Assembly: GCF_036067295.1 (NCBI RefSeq)
Contig: NZ_CP107954.1
Span: 7,130,001 to 7,194,000, forward strand
Reading direction: 5' to 3'
Length of the DNA stretch: 64,000 nt
DNA from: Kribbella sp. NBC_00382
Lineage (GTDB): Bacteria > Actinomycetota > Actinomycetes > Propionibacteriales > Kribbellaceae
Part shown: positions 31,744 through 39,843 of the stretch, piece after piece
Numbering within the stretch: position 1 is the stretch's first letter
How the letters are laid out: each line of letters begins with the position of its first letter
Notes under the pieces: model-generated
Database searches by the model: none
The model's input: only the letters and a program-made list of their open reading frames with translations
Told to the model about the DNA's origin: nothing
Translations under genes and position numbers: made by a program

Positions 31744-33119
31744 GACGCGGCCGGTACGCCGGGCTTGCTCTGGTAGCCACCACCCGGCGTACCGAGGTAC
31801 GGGAACACCTTGAGGTAGGCGGAGTTCGTGTTCGAAGTCCCGTCCTGGACCGCCGAAGCAGCCCCGTCAGGCGTGAACGACGGATCCACCAACGGAATCG
31901 TCAACCCCGCGACCGCCCGGATCTCGACCGTGACGACATCGTCGAAAACCCTGCGCCCGTTGGGGAAACCGGCCGCGTCACCAGCCACCAGCCCGAGCGG
32001 ATTCGGCGACTTCGACGGCGGCACCGCGACGTTCAGCCGCAGCATGTCCGCCTGCACCGGCCCGGTGTAGTTCTGGAACCCCGGTACGACGCCCTTCGGG
32101 ATCCCGGTCAGCAGAATCGCGGCCAGATCAGCGCGCGGCTTCTTGTAGGCCGCCAGGTTCGGGAAGACACCCGGGTAGAGCACCGGCAGCAGACCGGCCA
32201 GTTCCGGCTTGGTCACGTACTGCGCGTACTTCTTGTCCTCCGACGGCGGCCGGCTGTTCCACTTGTCCTTCTCCGCCATCGGCACGATCACCTCGTTGAA
32301 CAAGGGGTTCCCGAGCCGCGACACCTGCTTGTGCGGACCGTGCCAGGTCGAGATCCCGAGTAGATCGTCGAAGATCTTCGACTGCTGACGACTCGCGGTC
32401 GCATAGACGCCGATGACGGACTTGACGTCCATCACGTCCTTCGGCTTCTTACCGTCCCGAGTCAGGTCGGTGATCGGCACCTGGAGCGCGATCGTGTGCA
32501 CGTTCGACCCCTGCAACCCGTTGACACCCATCGCAGCAGCGGACGGGATCAGGTGCGCCGCCTGGAACGGCCGCAACGTGCCCAGATCGAAGATCGAACC
32601 GAGATCGGCGAAGAACCCGTCCGCCCGCTGACCGGCGAACACCTTGCGATCCTTGCCGATCGTGTGGATCGCCTCACCCGCGAGCTTGGCGTAGTTCGGC
32701 GTACTGCGAACGCCGACGTTGACCGGCGGCGCGGCCAGATCGCGCGCCAGGATCCGCGACCGGCCGTGCTCGACCCGGGTGACCGAGTAGTACTGCGGCC
32801 GGTTCCAGGTCTTGTCCTTGATCGAGGTGATCGGACCGGTGTTGTACAGGAACGTCTTCTTGTTCCGGATCTCGGCGTGGAAGCGGAACTGGTAGCTGAT
32901 GTCCGCCTTGCCGGTACCAGCGTTGGAGATGTGAATCTGGTAGAGCACGTCGTCGCCGAACTCGTAGAAGTTCGGCCCGCCGAACGGGTTCTGGAACGGG
33001 ATGAAGTTGGCGATCAACGTGACCGTGTCCGGCTTGTCCGGGCTGACGAACGCATACACGTCGGTGTTGTCGGCGACCGGGTCCTTGGAGATCTCCGGTG
33101 CTTCGCGATGGGAAGACAT
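31740..33119 (-). CDS. DUF4331 domain protein
   Basis: 459 residues, with GAGGAGAGGG ahead of ATG. The protein begins directly with MSSHREAPEISKDPVADNTDVYAFVSPDKPDTVTLIANFIPFQNPFGGPNFYEFGDDVLYQIHI, the conserved opening of DUF4331. This family is often periplasmic or secreted and of unknown function. No signal peptide is visible here, so it may stay inside or travel with the Tat protein encoded 11 bases upstream. No catalytic residues can be assigned. Confidence 0.9.
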   Translation of the reverse strand: MSSHREAPEISKDPVADNTDVYAFVSPDKPDTVTLIANFIPFQNPFGGPNFYEFGDDVLYQIHISNAGTGKADISYQFRFHAEIRNKKTFLYNTGPITSIKDKTWNRPQYYSVTRVEHGRSRILARDLAAPPVNVGVRSTPNYAKLAGEAIHTIGKDRKVFAGQRADGFFADLGSIFDLGTLRPFQAAHLIPSAAAMGVNGLQGSNVHTIALQVPITDLTRDGKKPKDVMDVKSVIGVYATASRQQSKIFDDLLGISTWHGPHKQVSRLGNPLFNEVIVPMAEKDKWNSRPPSEDKKYAQYVTKPELAGLLPVLYPGVFPNLAAYKKPRADLAAILLTGIPKGVVPGFQNYTGPVQADMLRLNVAVPPSKSPNPLGLVAGDAAGFPNGRRVFDDVVTVEIRAVAGLTIPLVDPSFTPDGAASAVQDGTSNTNSAYLKVFPYLGTPGGGYQSKPGVPAAS

Positions 33120-33130
33120 GGTCCCTCTCC

Positions 33131-33403
33131 TCAGGCCGTCGTCACGCCGGCCAGCCGGGTGGCCAGCTCGCGATCGATGATCGATACCTCGCGCTCGCCG
33201 ACCAGGATCGTCAGCTCGCCCTTCTTGACGTCCTTGACGTGCACGACGAACGACTCGGCGTTCGCCAGGTCCGCCGCCTCGAGCTGGGTCGCGGCGTCGG
33301 CGGACTTGTCGCCGAAGATCTTCGGCGCGGCGACCGCGCCGACCGCGGCCGCGGTCCCCGCCCCCGCGAACACCAGGAATCCGCGACGTGTTGCGTCACT
33401 CAT
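33131..33403 (-). CDS. Small Tat-exported protein of a DUF4331 operon
   Basis: 90 residues. The N-terminus has the twin-arginine motif TRRGFLVFAG, a hydrophobic core (GAGTAAAVGAVAAP) and an Ala-rich cut region, so it is predicted to be Tat-exported folded. The mature part is about 50 residues with mixed charge (SFVVHVKDVKKGELTILVGEREVSIIDREL). It heads an operon with DUF4331 and the His-rich protein. Its promoter region holds a perfect 17-bp palindrome and a CRP-like site. I do not recognise a family. Confidence 0.8.
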   Translation of the reverse strand: MSDATRRGFLVFAGAGTAAAVGAVAAPKIFGDKSADAATQLEAADLANAESFVVHVKDVKKGELTILVGEREVSIIDRELATRLAGVTTA

Positions 33404-33437
33404 GTCTGTCCCTTCCCTCTGTGGACTGCGCGTCCAA

Positions 33438-33454
33438 CTGCGACTCAGTCGCAG
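33438..33454. promoter_or_regulatory. 17-bp palindrome upstream of the Tat/DUF4331 operon
   Basis: CTGCGACTCAGTCGCAG: perfect 8-bp arms around a central C, 35-51 bases before the start codon of the Tat protein gene. Likely a repressor or activator operator. Confidence 0.7.
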
Positions 33455-33458
33455 ATGC

Positions 33459-33474
33459 TGTGATCCAGATCACA
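33459..33474. promoter_or_regulatory. CRP/FNR-family binding site
   Basis: TGTGATCCAGATCACA is an exact match to the TGTGA-N6-TCACA consensus of cAMP receptor protein, with fully symmetric arms. It lies 56-71 bases before the Tat/DUF4331 operon start. No crp gene is in the window. Confidence 0.72.
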
Positions 33475-33534
33475 AGCACAGTCGAGAGGCATTCGGGGCT
33501 GCCTCGCAGGTGGATGGGTGCGCGGCCTAACGCA

Positions 33535-34947
33535 TTACTGGGCGTCTGGTGACGGCGTGCCTGACGGAGGAGGGCTCGACGGGGGCTCGGTGGGCGGCGT
33601 GCTCGACGGGGCGGTTGTCGGTGGGGTGGTGGTCGTCGCGGTGGGTGTGGGGCTCTGCGTCGGCTTACTCGGTGTCGGCGTTGGTGTCGGCGCGCTTGTC
33701 GTCGGAGTGGACGAGGGCGGCGGCGTGTTCGAGCTGGACGGCGTCTGGGAGGGCTGGGTCGAGGTGCGGCGAGTCGGCTGGCTGGGCTGGCTTGCCTCTG
33801 AGCTGGAGGTAGCGGTTGTGTCCGGCGTACTGGAGACGACTCCTGGTCCGGGGCCGATATCCGTTGTCGGCGCCTTCGGGTCGTTGTTGTTGAGGATGAC
33901 TCCGACCAGTACCGCGGCCGCGACAGCGACGAGGGCTCCAGCGCCAGCGAGCAAAGCCTTCTTCCGCCCGGGCCGAGCAGGCGGCGTGTCGCTCACAGGC
34001 ACTAGTGGTGTGGTCTCAACCGGCCCCGCAGCGACCACCGGTGCGGTCGCAAGAGGTGTGGTCGCAAGAGGTGTGGTCGCAAGCGACGCTGTTCGGAGCG
34101 AACCAGCCGCGATCGCCTCGGCGGTCGGCCGCTCGGCGGGGTCCTTGGCGAGCATCCGGAGCAGCTCAGCCTCGAGGCCACCGGCGAGTTCGGGACGGGT
34201 CGCGCTCGGCAGCGGCGGTGCGGCGTCGACGTGCTGGTAGAGAAGCGCCGCCGGGTGTTCAGCCGAGAAAGGCGGCTGACCGGTCAGCAATTGATAGAGC
34301 ACACAGCCCAGCGAATACACATCGGACGGCTTGCCGGCCTGCCCACCCTTGGCGCGCTCGGGCGCCAAGTAGAGCGCGCTGCCGATCAGCTGACCGGTAG
34401 CGGTCAGCGCGGTCGCGCCAGTATCGGACTGGTGCGCGATCCCGAAGTCCGCGACCTTCACCATCCCGCCAGGAGCCAGCAGCAGATTGCCTGGCTTCAC
34501 GTCGCGGTGGACGACGTTCGCGCGATGCGCCGCGGCCAGCCCGACGGCAGCCTGCTCGACGATGTCGATCGCCCGATCCTTCGGCAACGGACCGTGCTCG
34601 GCAAGCTCCGACGCCACCGTCCCGCCCTCGACCAACTCCATCACCAGGTAGAACTGGTCACCCTCCTGGCCGAAGTCGTAGACGGCGACAACGTGCGGAT
34701 CGTTCAGCTGCGCGGCAGACCGTGCCTCCCGATGAAAGCGCTCTACCGCGCGGGGATCGCGATCGGTGGGCAGCATCAACTTGACCGCGACCGGCCGCCC
34801 CAACTGCTCGTCCACGGCACGGAAGACCTCCCCCATACCGCCACGCCCCAGTGAACTACCCACCCTGTATCGCTCCGCAACTAGCACCCTGCCATCCGTA
34901 CCCCACGACACAAGCCCCAACCGGCCCGGAGGCGTGGCGAACAGCAT
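33535..34947 (-). CDS. Eukaryotic-type Ser/Thr protein kinase with Pro/Ser/Thr-rich extracellular tail
   Basis: 470 residues. Cytoplasmic kinase domain about 25-285: glycine loop GRGGMGEV, Lys in VAVKLM, catalytic HRDVKPGNLLL, DFGIAH and APERAKGG. A membrane helix follows (KKALLAGAGALVAVAAAVLVGVIL, about 337-360), then roughly 105 low-complexity residues of Pro, Ser and Thr. There is no PASTA domain. The tail may span the wall and be glycosylated. It phosphorylates unknown targets. The exact start is uncertain: ATG 34947 has no ribosome site and an in-frame GTG lies near 34887. The plus-strand gene at 34999 is divergent with only 51 bases between. Confidence 0.9.
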   Translation of the reverse strand: MLFATPPGRLGLVSWGTDGRVLVAERYRVGSSLGRGGMGEVFRAVDEQLGRPVAVKLMLPTDRDPRAVERFHREARSAAQLNDPHVVAVYDFGQEGDQFYLVMELVEGGTVASELAEHGPLPKDRAIDIVEQAAVGLAAAHRANVVHRDVKPGNLLLAPGGMVKVADFGIAHQSDTGATALTATGQLIGSALYLAPERAKGGQAGKPSDVYSLGCVLYQLLTGQPPFSAEHPAALLYQHVDAAPPLPSATRPELAGGLEAELLRMLAKDPAERPTAEAIAAGSLRTASLATTPLATTPLATAPVVAAGPVETTPLVPVSDTPPARPGRKKALLAGAGALVAVAAAVLVGVILNNNDPKAPTTDIGPGPGVVSSTPDTTATSSSEASQPSQPTRRTSTQPSQTPSSSNTPPPSSTPTTSAPTPTPTPSKPTQSPTPTATTTTPPTTAPSSTPPTEPPSSPPPSGTPSPDAQ

Positions 34948-34998
34948 CTAGGCTGTCGATTACGCCCAGACCACGCCGGATGGACGAATGGAGCTTCG

Positions 34999-35634
34999 AT
35001 GACGGTAGGTACGGAGCCGCAGGGTTGGGTGCCGGTCGAGCATCGGTTGTTCGGACTCGACCGCCGGACCTTCAAGCCCGCGTTGATCGCGCTCGGCGTG
35101 GCGCTGGTGCTGATCTACGGTCTGCAGGGGCTCAACGCGGCGATTCCGTGGCGCAACGAGATCCAAGCCGGCCAGGTACTCGACCTGGGTGGAGGCGCGA
35201 CCGCGGTCCCGCCCGTCGGGTGGCAGCTCGAGAACGGCACGCTGACCGGCGGCGCCGGAGCGAGCGCGACGAGTCTCCAGGTGCTGCTGGTCTCCGGGGG
35301 CGCGCGGATCGAGCTGATCGGTACGACGTACGACGGCAGCGCGGCCGCCTTCCTGCAACAGGTCCGGCGGTCGCAAGGTGATTCGCCCCAGATCCCGTCC
35401 GGCGAGGGCACGCTGAGGACCGACTCGGGCCTGGTCGGTGTGGTCGAGACCCGGACCGGGCCGACCGGCGACGGGGTCGACGTCGCGTTCAAGATGGCCG
35501 TCGGTGACAGCCAGGCCGTCAGCTCGGCGCCCGCGCTGCTGGTCCGGGTCCGGACGGCGGCGGGTCAGCTGGAGCAGTACCAGCACGAAGTGAGCGCCTT
35601 GTTGCTCAGCATCAAGCCGGGGGCGGCGCGATGA
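34999..35634 (+). CDS. Single-pass membrane protein coupled to PrsW protease, function unknown
   Basis: 211 residues; GGAG lies five bases before ATG. A cytoplasmic N-terminus (LFGLDRRTFKPALIAL) leads into a single membrane helix (about 28-47), with the rest outside, rich in Gly/Ala beta-strand segments. Its ATGA overlap with the PrsW-like gene means coupled translation. The pair is probably functional together, for example as protease and substrate or regulator. No domain recognised. Confidence 0.72.
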   Translation: MTVGTEPQGWVPVEHRLFGLDRRTFKPALIALGVALVLIYGLQGLNAAIPWRNEIQAGQVLDLGGGATAVPPVGWQLENGTLTGGAGASATSLQVLLVSGGARIELIGTTYDGSAAAFLQQVRRSQGDSPQIPSGEGTLRTDSGLVGVVETRTGPTGDGVDVAFKMAVGDSQAVSSAPALLVRVRTAAGQLEQYQHEVSALLLSIKPGAAR

Positions 35635-36788
35635 CGGCCGTGCCGCAGGAACGAGTAGAGCAGGTTCGGGCAGCGCAGCTCGACGCGATCGAGCAGTCCG
35701 GTTGGGGCCTGCCGTACCGGTTCCTGCAGCCGCACAACCTCGCCTTCTGGGTCTACCTGCTCGGCGTGGGTGGCGGCCTCCTGACCATGCTCCGGTACTT
35801 CGGTGCCGGCGCGCCCTTCTACGCCCCGGCGCTGGCCGGAGGCGTCGTCCTCTTCGGCCTGTACCTCGTACCGTGGCTGTTGCTCCTGCGCCACCACAAC
35901 CGCTTCACCGCCCAACCCGCCGGGCTGCTGCTCACCGGCTTCGTCTGGGGCGGAATCGCGGCGACCTTCTGGATCGCGCTACCGGCCAACACGGCGTTGC
36001 AGGCGATCTGGGCGAAGGTCGGTGGTACCTCGTTCGCCGCCGACTGGAGCGCCGGGCTGACCGCGCCGATCAACGAGGAATGGGGCAAGGCGCTCGGCCT
36101 GGTCCTGCTCATCGGGCTGGCGCCACGGCTGGTCCGCAGCGCCTACGACGGCTTCATCATCGGCGCCTTCATCGGCCTCGGGTTCCAGGTCTTCGAGGAT
36201 GTCCTGTACGTCTACAACGGCGCCAGCCAGGTCTTCGGCGTCGACCAGTTCGGCACGTCGCTGCAGGTCTTCCTGGTCCGCGGCGCCGCCGGAATCGTGT
36301 CGCACGCTCTGTTCAGCGCGATCTTCTGCGCCGGCCTGATGTGGGCGCTCGGCCGCACTCGCGGCGAACGCAACACCGTGCGCGGCGTGCTCACCATGCT
36401 GACCGCGATGCTGTTCCACTTCGCCTGGGACGACATGACCGGCCTCAGCAATGGTGGCGTCTGGTCGGCGATCCTCCCGTTCGTGATCGCGGCGGTCGAG
36501 CTCGCCTTCCTTTTCTGGGTACTTCGCCACGCCGCCCGCCAGGAGCGCACCTGGATCCGCGCCCTGCTCACCCCTGAGGTCGACGATCCAGCACTGCTCG
36601 ACGCCGTCAGCGGCTTCCGCAAGGACCGCAAGAGGTACCGCAAACACCTCCACGGCCGGCGGAAGGCCAGGCACCTGATCGAGGCCACCAACGACCTGGC
36701 CAAGGAGATCGCCGCGGCCCAAGGCGCCGAGACTCCCCGCGTCACCCACGCCCGCGCAGAACTCCACCGCCTCCGCGACAAGACCTGA
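35631..36788 (+). CDS. PrsW-family intramembrane metalloprotease-like protein
   Basis: 385 residues with about eight hydrophobic helices and a charged C-terminal tail. The PrsW/CPBP-like motifs are there: Glu149-Glu150 in APINEEWGKALG, conserved His in SHALFSAIF, and HFAWDD in a later helix. B. subtilis PrsW cleaves an anti-sigma factor in the membrane; here the target is unknown and no anti-sigma gene is adjacent. It overlaps the upstream partner gene by four bases and nearly abuts the convergent EF-hand gene (three bases apart). Confidence 0.87.
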   Translation: MTAVPQERVEQVRAAQLDAIEQSGWGLPYRFLQPHNLAFWVYLLGVGGGLLTMLRYFGAGAPFYAPALAGGVVLFGLYLVPWLLLLRHHNRFTAQPAGLLLTGFVWGGIAATFWIALPANTALQAIWAKVGGTSFAADWSAGLTAPINEEWGKALGLVLLIGLAPRLVRSAYDGFIIGAFIGLGFQVFEDVLYVYNGASQVFGVDQFGTSLQVFLVRGAAGIVSHALFSAIFCAGLMWALGRTRGERNTVRGVLTMLTAMLFHFAWDDMTGLSNGGVWSAILPFVIAAVELAFLFWVLRHAARQERTWIRALLTPEVDDPALLDAVSGFRKDRKRYRKHLHGRRKARHLIEATNDLAKEIAAAQGAETPRVTHARAELHRLRDKT

Positions 36789-36791
36789 ACG

Positions 36792-37325
36792 TCAGTACGG
36801 CCCGAACACCCATTGCGACGGCGACTTCGGGTCGTCGCCGCGCCAGAAGCCCGACCACAGCTCGCGGAACTCGGTCCGCGAGAGGTGGCCGTCGCCGTTC
36901 AGGTCGAGCTGCGGGAAGACCTCCTCGATGCCGTCATCGGACCCCTTCCACGCGTACACGACCTGCTTGTGCTCGGCCAGCGCGATCCGGTCGTCGCCGT
37001 TCTGGTCGATCGCGTCGAACATCGCGTCCGCCGTCCCGTAGACCGCCTCGTCCATCGCCGGCAGCTGGTCGACCACGGTCATCAGCTCGTCGAGCGACAC
37101 CTTGCCGGCGTCGTCGGCGCCGGACATGGTCGAGATCGCCGACCACCAGCCCATCATGATCGTCCGCATCCGCTCGTAGTCCGCGGTCCCCGGCTCCCAC
37201 CCGCGCAGTCCCACCCAGCGCTCGGTCAACGTCTCGAAGTCGGACTCCTCGAGATAGCCGTTCCGATCGGCGTCCATCGCGCCGAACACCCCGGCCACCT
37301 TGCGCCGCTGAAACTCACTGGCCAT
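36792..37325 (-). CDS. EF-hand calcium-binding protein (calerythrin-like)
   Basis: 177 residues from MASEFQRRKV, with GGGGGAA upstream; the ATG 14 codons earlier lacks a ribosome site. Four EF-hand positions: DADRNGYLEESD (18-29), a degenerate one near 69-80, DQNGDDRIALAE (107-118) and DLNGDGHLSRTE (141-152). Three loops keep Ca2+-binding acidic residues. The layout matches bacterial calerythrins, soluble calcium buffers or sensors. Partner unknown. Confidence 0.9.
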   Translation of the reverse strand: MASEFQRRKVAGVFGAMDADRNGYLEESDFETLTERWVGLRGWEPGTADYERMRTIMMGWWSAISTMSGADDAGKVSLDELMTVVDQLPAMDEAVYGTADAMFDAIDQNGDDRIALAEHKQVVYAWKGSDDGIEEVFPQLDLNGDGHLSRTEFRELWSGFWRGDDPKSPSQWVFGPY

Positions 37326-37452
37326 CGACGGTTCCCCCTTGTCACGCTGACGATCAGAGCCGGCCACGCACAGTGACCGACTCCAGTATGTGACCGCCGT
37401 CGCGCTTTGTCACCGCGAACTTAATCGCGCCGGCACCCCGAAGAATTGAGGG

Positions 37453-37677
37453 TCAGGACGCGACCGCGGGCACCACCGTGTAGCCGCGATCCCGGATCTT
37501 GTCGAAGCAGCGGTCCCGTACCTCGGCCGACGGAAACGCCGCCACCACCTTCTTGGTCTCCAGGTCGATCTCCGACACCGTGACACCGTTGCTCTGCAGG
37601 ACTTTGCTGACCGTGCTCGTGCAATGCGAGCACGTCATATCCGGTACCTCGAACACTTCATCGACAGGACTGTTCAT
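37453..37677 (-). CDS. Possible internal HMA/CopZ-like copper chaperone (alternative start)
   Basis: 74 residues if translated from ATG 37677, in the same frame as the 377-residue ORF. A perfect GGAGGAGGAG Shine-Dalgarno lies just upstream, unusual inside coding DNA. The MTCSHC motif (Cys16, Cys19) would bind Cu(I). No P-type ATPase is adjacent. Confidence 0.55.
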   Translation of the reverse strand: MNSPVDEVFEVPDMTCSHCTSTVSKVLQSNGVTVSEIDLETKKVVAAFPSAEVRDRCFDKIRDRGYTVVPAVAS

Positions 37678-38586
37678 CGCGATCTCCTCCTCCGAACCAC
37701 CGGTGACCTCCACCAACTCCAGCAGGCGAACGAACGTCTCGACGAAGGCGTCGACCACACCGGGCAACAGCGTGATCCGACGCCCGTCCACGGTCGCCGA
37801 CATGTTCGCGAGACACCGCGGCTGCTCCCCCACCGCCAGGGCGGAGTACTGCCGCATGAGACCGGCATCCTCGGGATCAGGCGAGGCGATCGTCGTGTCC
37901 TTCATTGCGCGCAGCATCCCGGCCGACTCAGCGGTGTAGCGCACGGTGCCATCGGCCAGCATGTTCAGCGCGACCGGGATCATCCCCCGCCGGAACGTCG
38001 ACGACTGCAGTCCCCAGAACCACGTGTTCGCCACCACCGCGAACAACCCCGAGTCCCGCAGCCCCCTCGCAAACTCCGCAGGACTCCGGTACTGCGTACG
38101 CTCGGCCAGCCACGCATGCTGCACGAGCGCCCGGGCAGTCGTCTCGAGTCCGACGCTCAGAATCTCCACCGGGTCGCGATCCGTCGTCGTGGCAGCCATC
38201 GTGGCCAATTCACCGGCGTCCAGTCGCCCCGCAGAGACGCCGGCCAGAGCTCGCCGAAGTACCAGGACCGTCTCCCTGGCCGCGACGGGTACAACGGGGC
38301 CGCTCGGACCGCAGTGGGCGACGTTCAGCACACCATCGCTGTCGTGCCACATCACGCGGTGAGTCGCGCTCGTGACCAGCTCAGGAGGGCAAGGCCGCAT
38401 TCCCGTTTCGAGGTACCTCAACTGTGCCGTCGTCAGGTGACTGCCAGGCGCCGGGACCAACGGCGTCAGCTCCGGTTCGGCCCGCCAGCGCGCTGCTGGA
38501 AGCCAGCGATCAGGCCGCAGATCCACGTCGGCAAGAGCCTGGGCCAGGATCCGCGCGGCGGCCGGCCGATCGTAGTGCGGCAGCAT
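37453..38586 (-). CDS. Unrecognised 300-residue domain fused in frame to a C-terminal HMA metal-binding domain
   Basis: 377 residues. Residues 1-300 are helical and soluble-looking (LETGMRPCPPELVTSATHRVMWHD, ANTWFWGLQSSTFRRGMIPVALNMLADGT); I do not recognise a family. From about 304 the sequence becomes a complete heavy-metal-associated domain with MTCSHC and the beta-alpha-beta pattern to the end, like a CopZ chaperone. Between the parts the DNA reads GGAGGAGGAGATCGCG-ATG in frame, a strong ribosome site for an internal start at 37677. The locus may therefore make both a fusion and a free 74-aa chaperone, or two genes now read as one. Confidence 0.75.
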   Translation of the reverse strand: MLPHYDRPAAARILAQALADVDLRPDRWLPAARWRAEPELTPLVPAPGSHLTTAQLRYLETGMRPCPPELVTSATHRVMWHDSDGVLNVAHCGPSGPVVPVAARETVLVLRRALAGVSAGRLDAGELATMAATTTDRDPVEILSVGLETTARALVQHAWLAERTQYRSPAEFARGLRDSGLFAVVANTWFWGLQSSTFRRGMIPVALNMLADGTVRYTAESAGMLRAMKDTTIASPDPEDAGLMRQYSALAVGEQPRCLANMSATVDGRRITLLPGVVDAFVETFVRLLELVEVTGGSEEEIAMNSPVDEVFEVPDMTCSHCTSTVSKVLQSNGVTVSEIDLETKKVVAAFPSAEVRDRCFDKIRDRGYTVVPAVAS

Positions 38587-38612
38587 CCTTCAAGTCTGCT
38601 GGACGCTGACCG

Positions 38613-39677
38613 TCAGTGTGCTGCGCTACTGCGTGTCACGGTCCGTGCAACCCGGGTAGTCCTCGGGAAGGGCAGTTCGAAGAGCGCCTTCGGCAGGTAT
38701 CGGTACAGGACGAGGCAGAGCCAGGCCAGGAATGCGGTCAGGACGACCGGCTCGGCGATCGCCACGATCCACTGGGTCCGCGGGCCTGCCGAGGACAACG
38801 GTCCGATCAGCACCGCGTGGGTCAGCGCTAGCAAGGGCATGTGCATGACGTAGATCGGCAGCGTCCGGCTACCGATGCTCGCCAGTCCGTTGGACAGGCC
38901 TTCCCAGCGAGTCACCAGTCCGGCAGCCGTGACACCCAGGACGATCGCCACCCCGCTCACCACCGGCCAGAGGCCGAACCAGGTCTTGGCGTGGAAGACG
39001 GCGATCACGCCCAGCAGTACGGCGTACGGAGTACCGATGAGCAACAGTCGTCGCCAACTCGCCCGCGCGGCCAGGTCCTCGATGAGGTGCTTGCCGTAGA
39101 GGCCGGCGAGGAAGAAGACCAGGTTCTGGTAGACGCCGGCGCGGTCGCCAGGGACGTCGAGCAGACCGGCTGATGCGGTTGCGGACAGGAGGAAGGCCAG
39201 ACCGAGGATCGCCCAGGCAGGCACTCGATGCGCTGCTTTGGCGATCACGAAGTACAGGGCGAGGGCGTAGAGGTACCAGAGGTTCGACGGTGTGATCGTC
39301 AACTGGGCCAGGAACTTCAGCGGGCCGTTCGCGCGTTCGGTGCCGAAGTCCGGGACGAACGCCAGCACGACGGTGTGGATCGCCAGCCAGACGACGTAAA
39401 TGTAGTAGAACTTCGCCACCCTGGTGCGCAGCAGCACCGGCCATGGGCGATTGACCGCGCGGACCGCGAAGAAGCCGGAGACCGCGAAGAACAAGGGCAT
39501 ACGCAACGGGAGCAGCTGCTCACCGAGCGTCCCCCACAGGCCTCGCGCCTGGCCGCCGATGTGCCAGTCGATCTGGAGGTAGTGCTTCATCAGCACGTGC
39601 CACAGGACGACCAGTAAGATACAGATGCCCTTGGCAACATCCGCCCAAACGATCCGGCCGCGCTCCGCCTTCAACAT
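38613..39677 (-). CDS. Acyltransferase family 3 membrane protein
   Basis: 354 residues with about ten membrane helices. It opens RIVWADVAKGICILLVVLWHVLMKHY, the N-terminal helix and His of acyltransferase_3 (OafA/NodX-like), and has LPLRMPLFFAVSGFFAVRAV, a standard second motif. These proteins O-acylate sugars of surface polysaccharides, lipids or antibiotics. No glycan biosynthesis genes sit nearby, so the acceptor is unknown. It is divergent from ligA. Confidence 0.88.
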   Translation of the reverse strand: MLKAERGRIVWADVAKGICILLVVLWHVLMKHYLQIDWHIGGQARGLWGTLGEQLLPLRMPLFFAVSGFFAVRAVNRPWPVLLRTRVAKFYYIYVVWLAIHTVVLAFVPDFGTERANGPLKFLAQLTITPSNLWYLYALALYFVIAKAAHRVPAWAILGLAFLLSATASAGLLDVPGDRAGVYQNLVFFLAGLYGKHLIEDLAARASWRRLLLIGTPYAVLLGVIAVFHAKTWFGLWPVVSGVAIVLGVTAAGLVTRWEGLSNGLASIGSRTLPIYVMHMPLLALTHAVLIGPLSSAGPRTQWIVAIAEPVVLTAFLAWLCLVLYRYLPKALFELPFPRTTRVARTVTRSSAAH

Positions 39678-39830
39678 GCTTTAGAACTTAGAGAAATCGG
39701 CCCGTACTTCCGTCAGGCCCGAGTCGGGAGACCGGGTCATCCTGTGGTCGTAGGCAACGATCTCGGTGTCAACCCGCGGGCCGATAGCCGCCGCCCGCGC
39801 CGGGTCGCGCATTTTGTCGGTGGGCCCAGG

Positions 39831-39836
39831 TAGATT
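39831..39836 (+). promoter_or_regulatory. Leaderless -10 element of ligA
   Basis: TAGATT (TANNNT) ends seven bases before the GTG start at 39844. It sits in the loop of a perfect 7-bp inverted repeat GGCCCAG / CTGGGCC (39823-39843). No Shine-Dalgarno is present, so a leaderless mRNA starting at or next to the GTG is likely. Confidence 0.6.
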
Positions 39837-39843
39837 CTGGGCC

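Noticed and set aside
33535..33900. Low-complexity repeat as a mobile or satellite element
   Set aside because: It is the Pro/Ser/Thr-rich tail of the Ser/Thr kinase.
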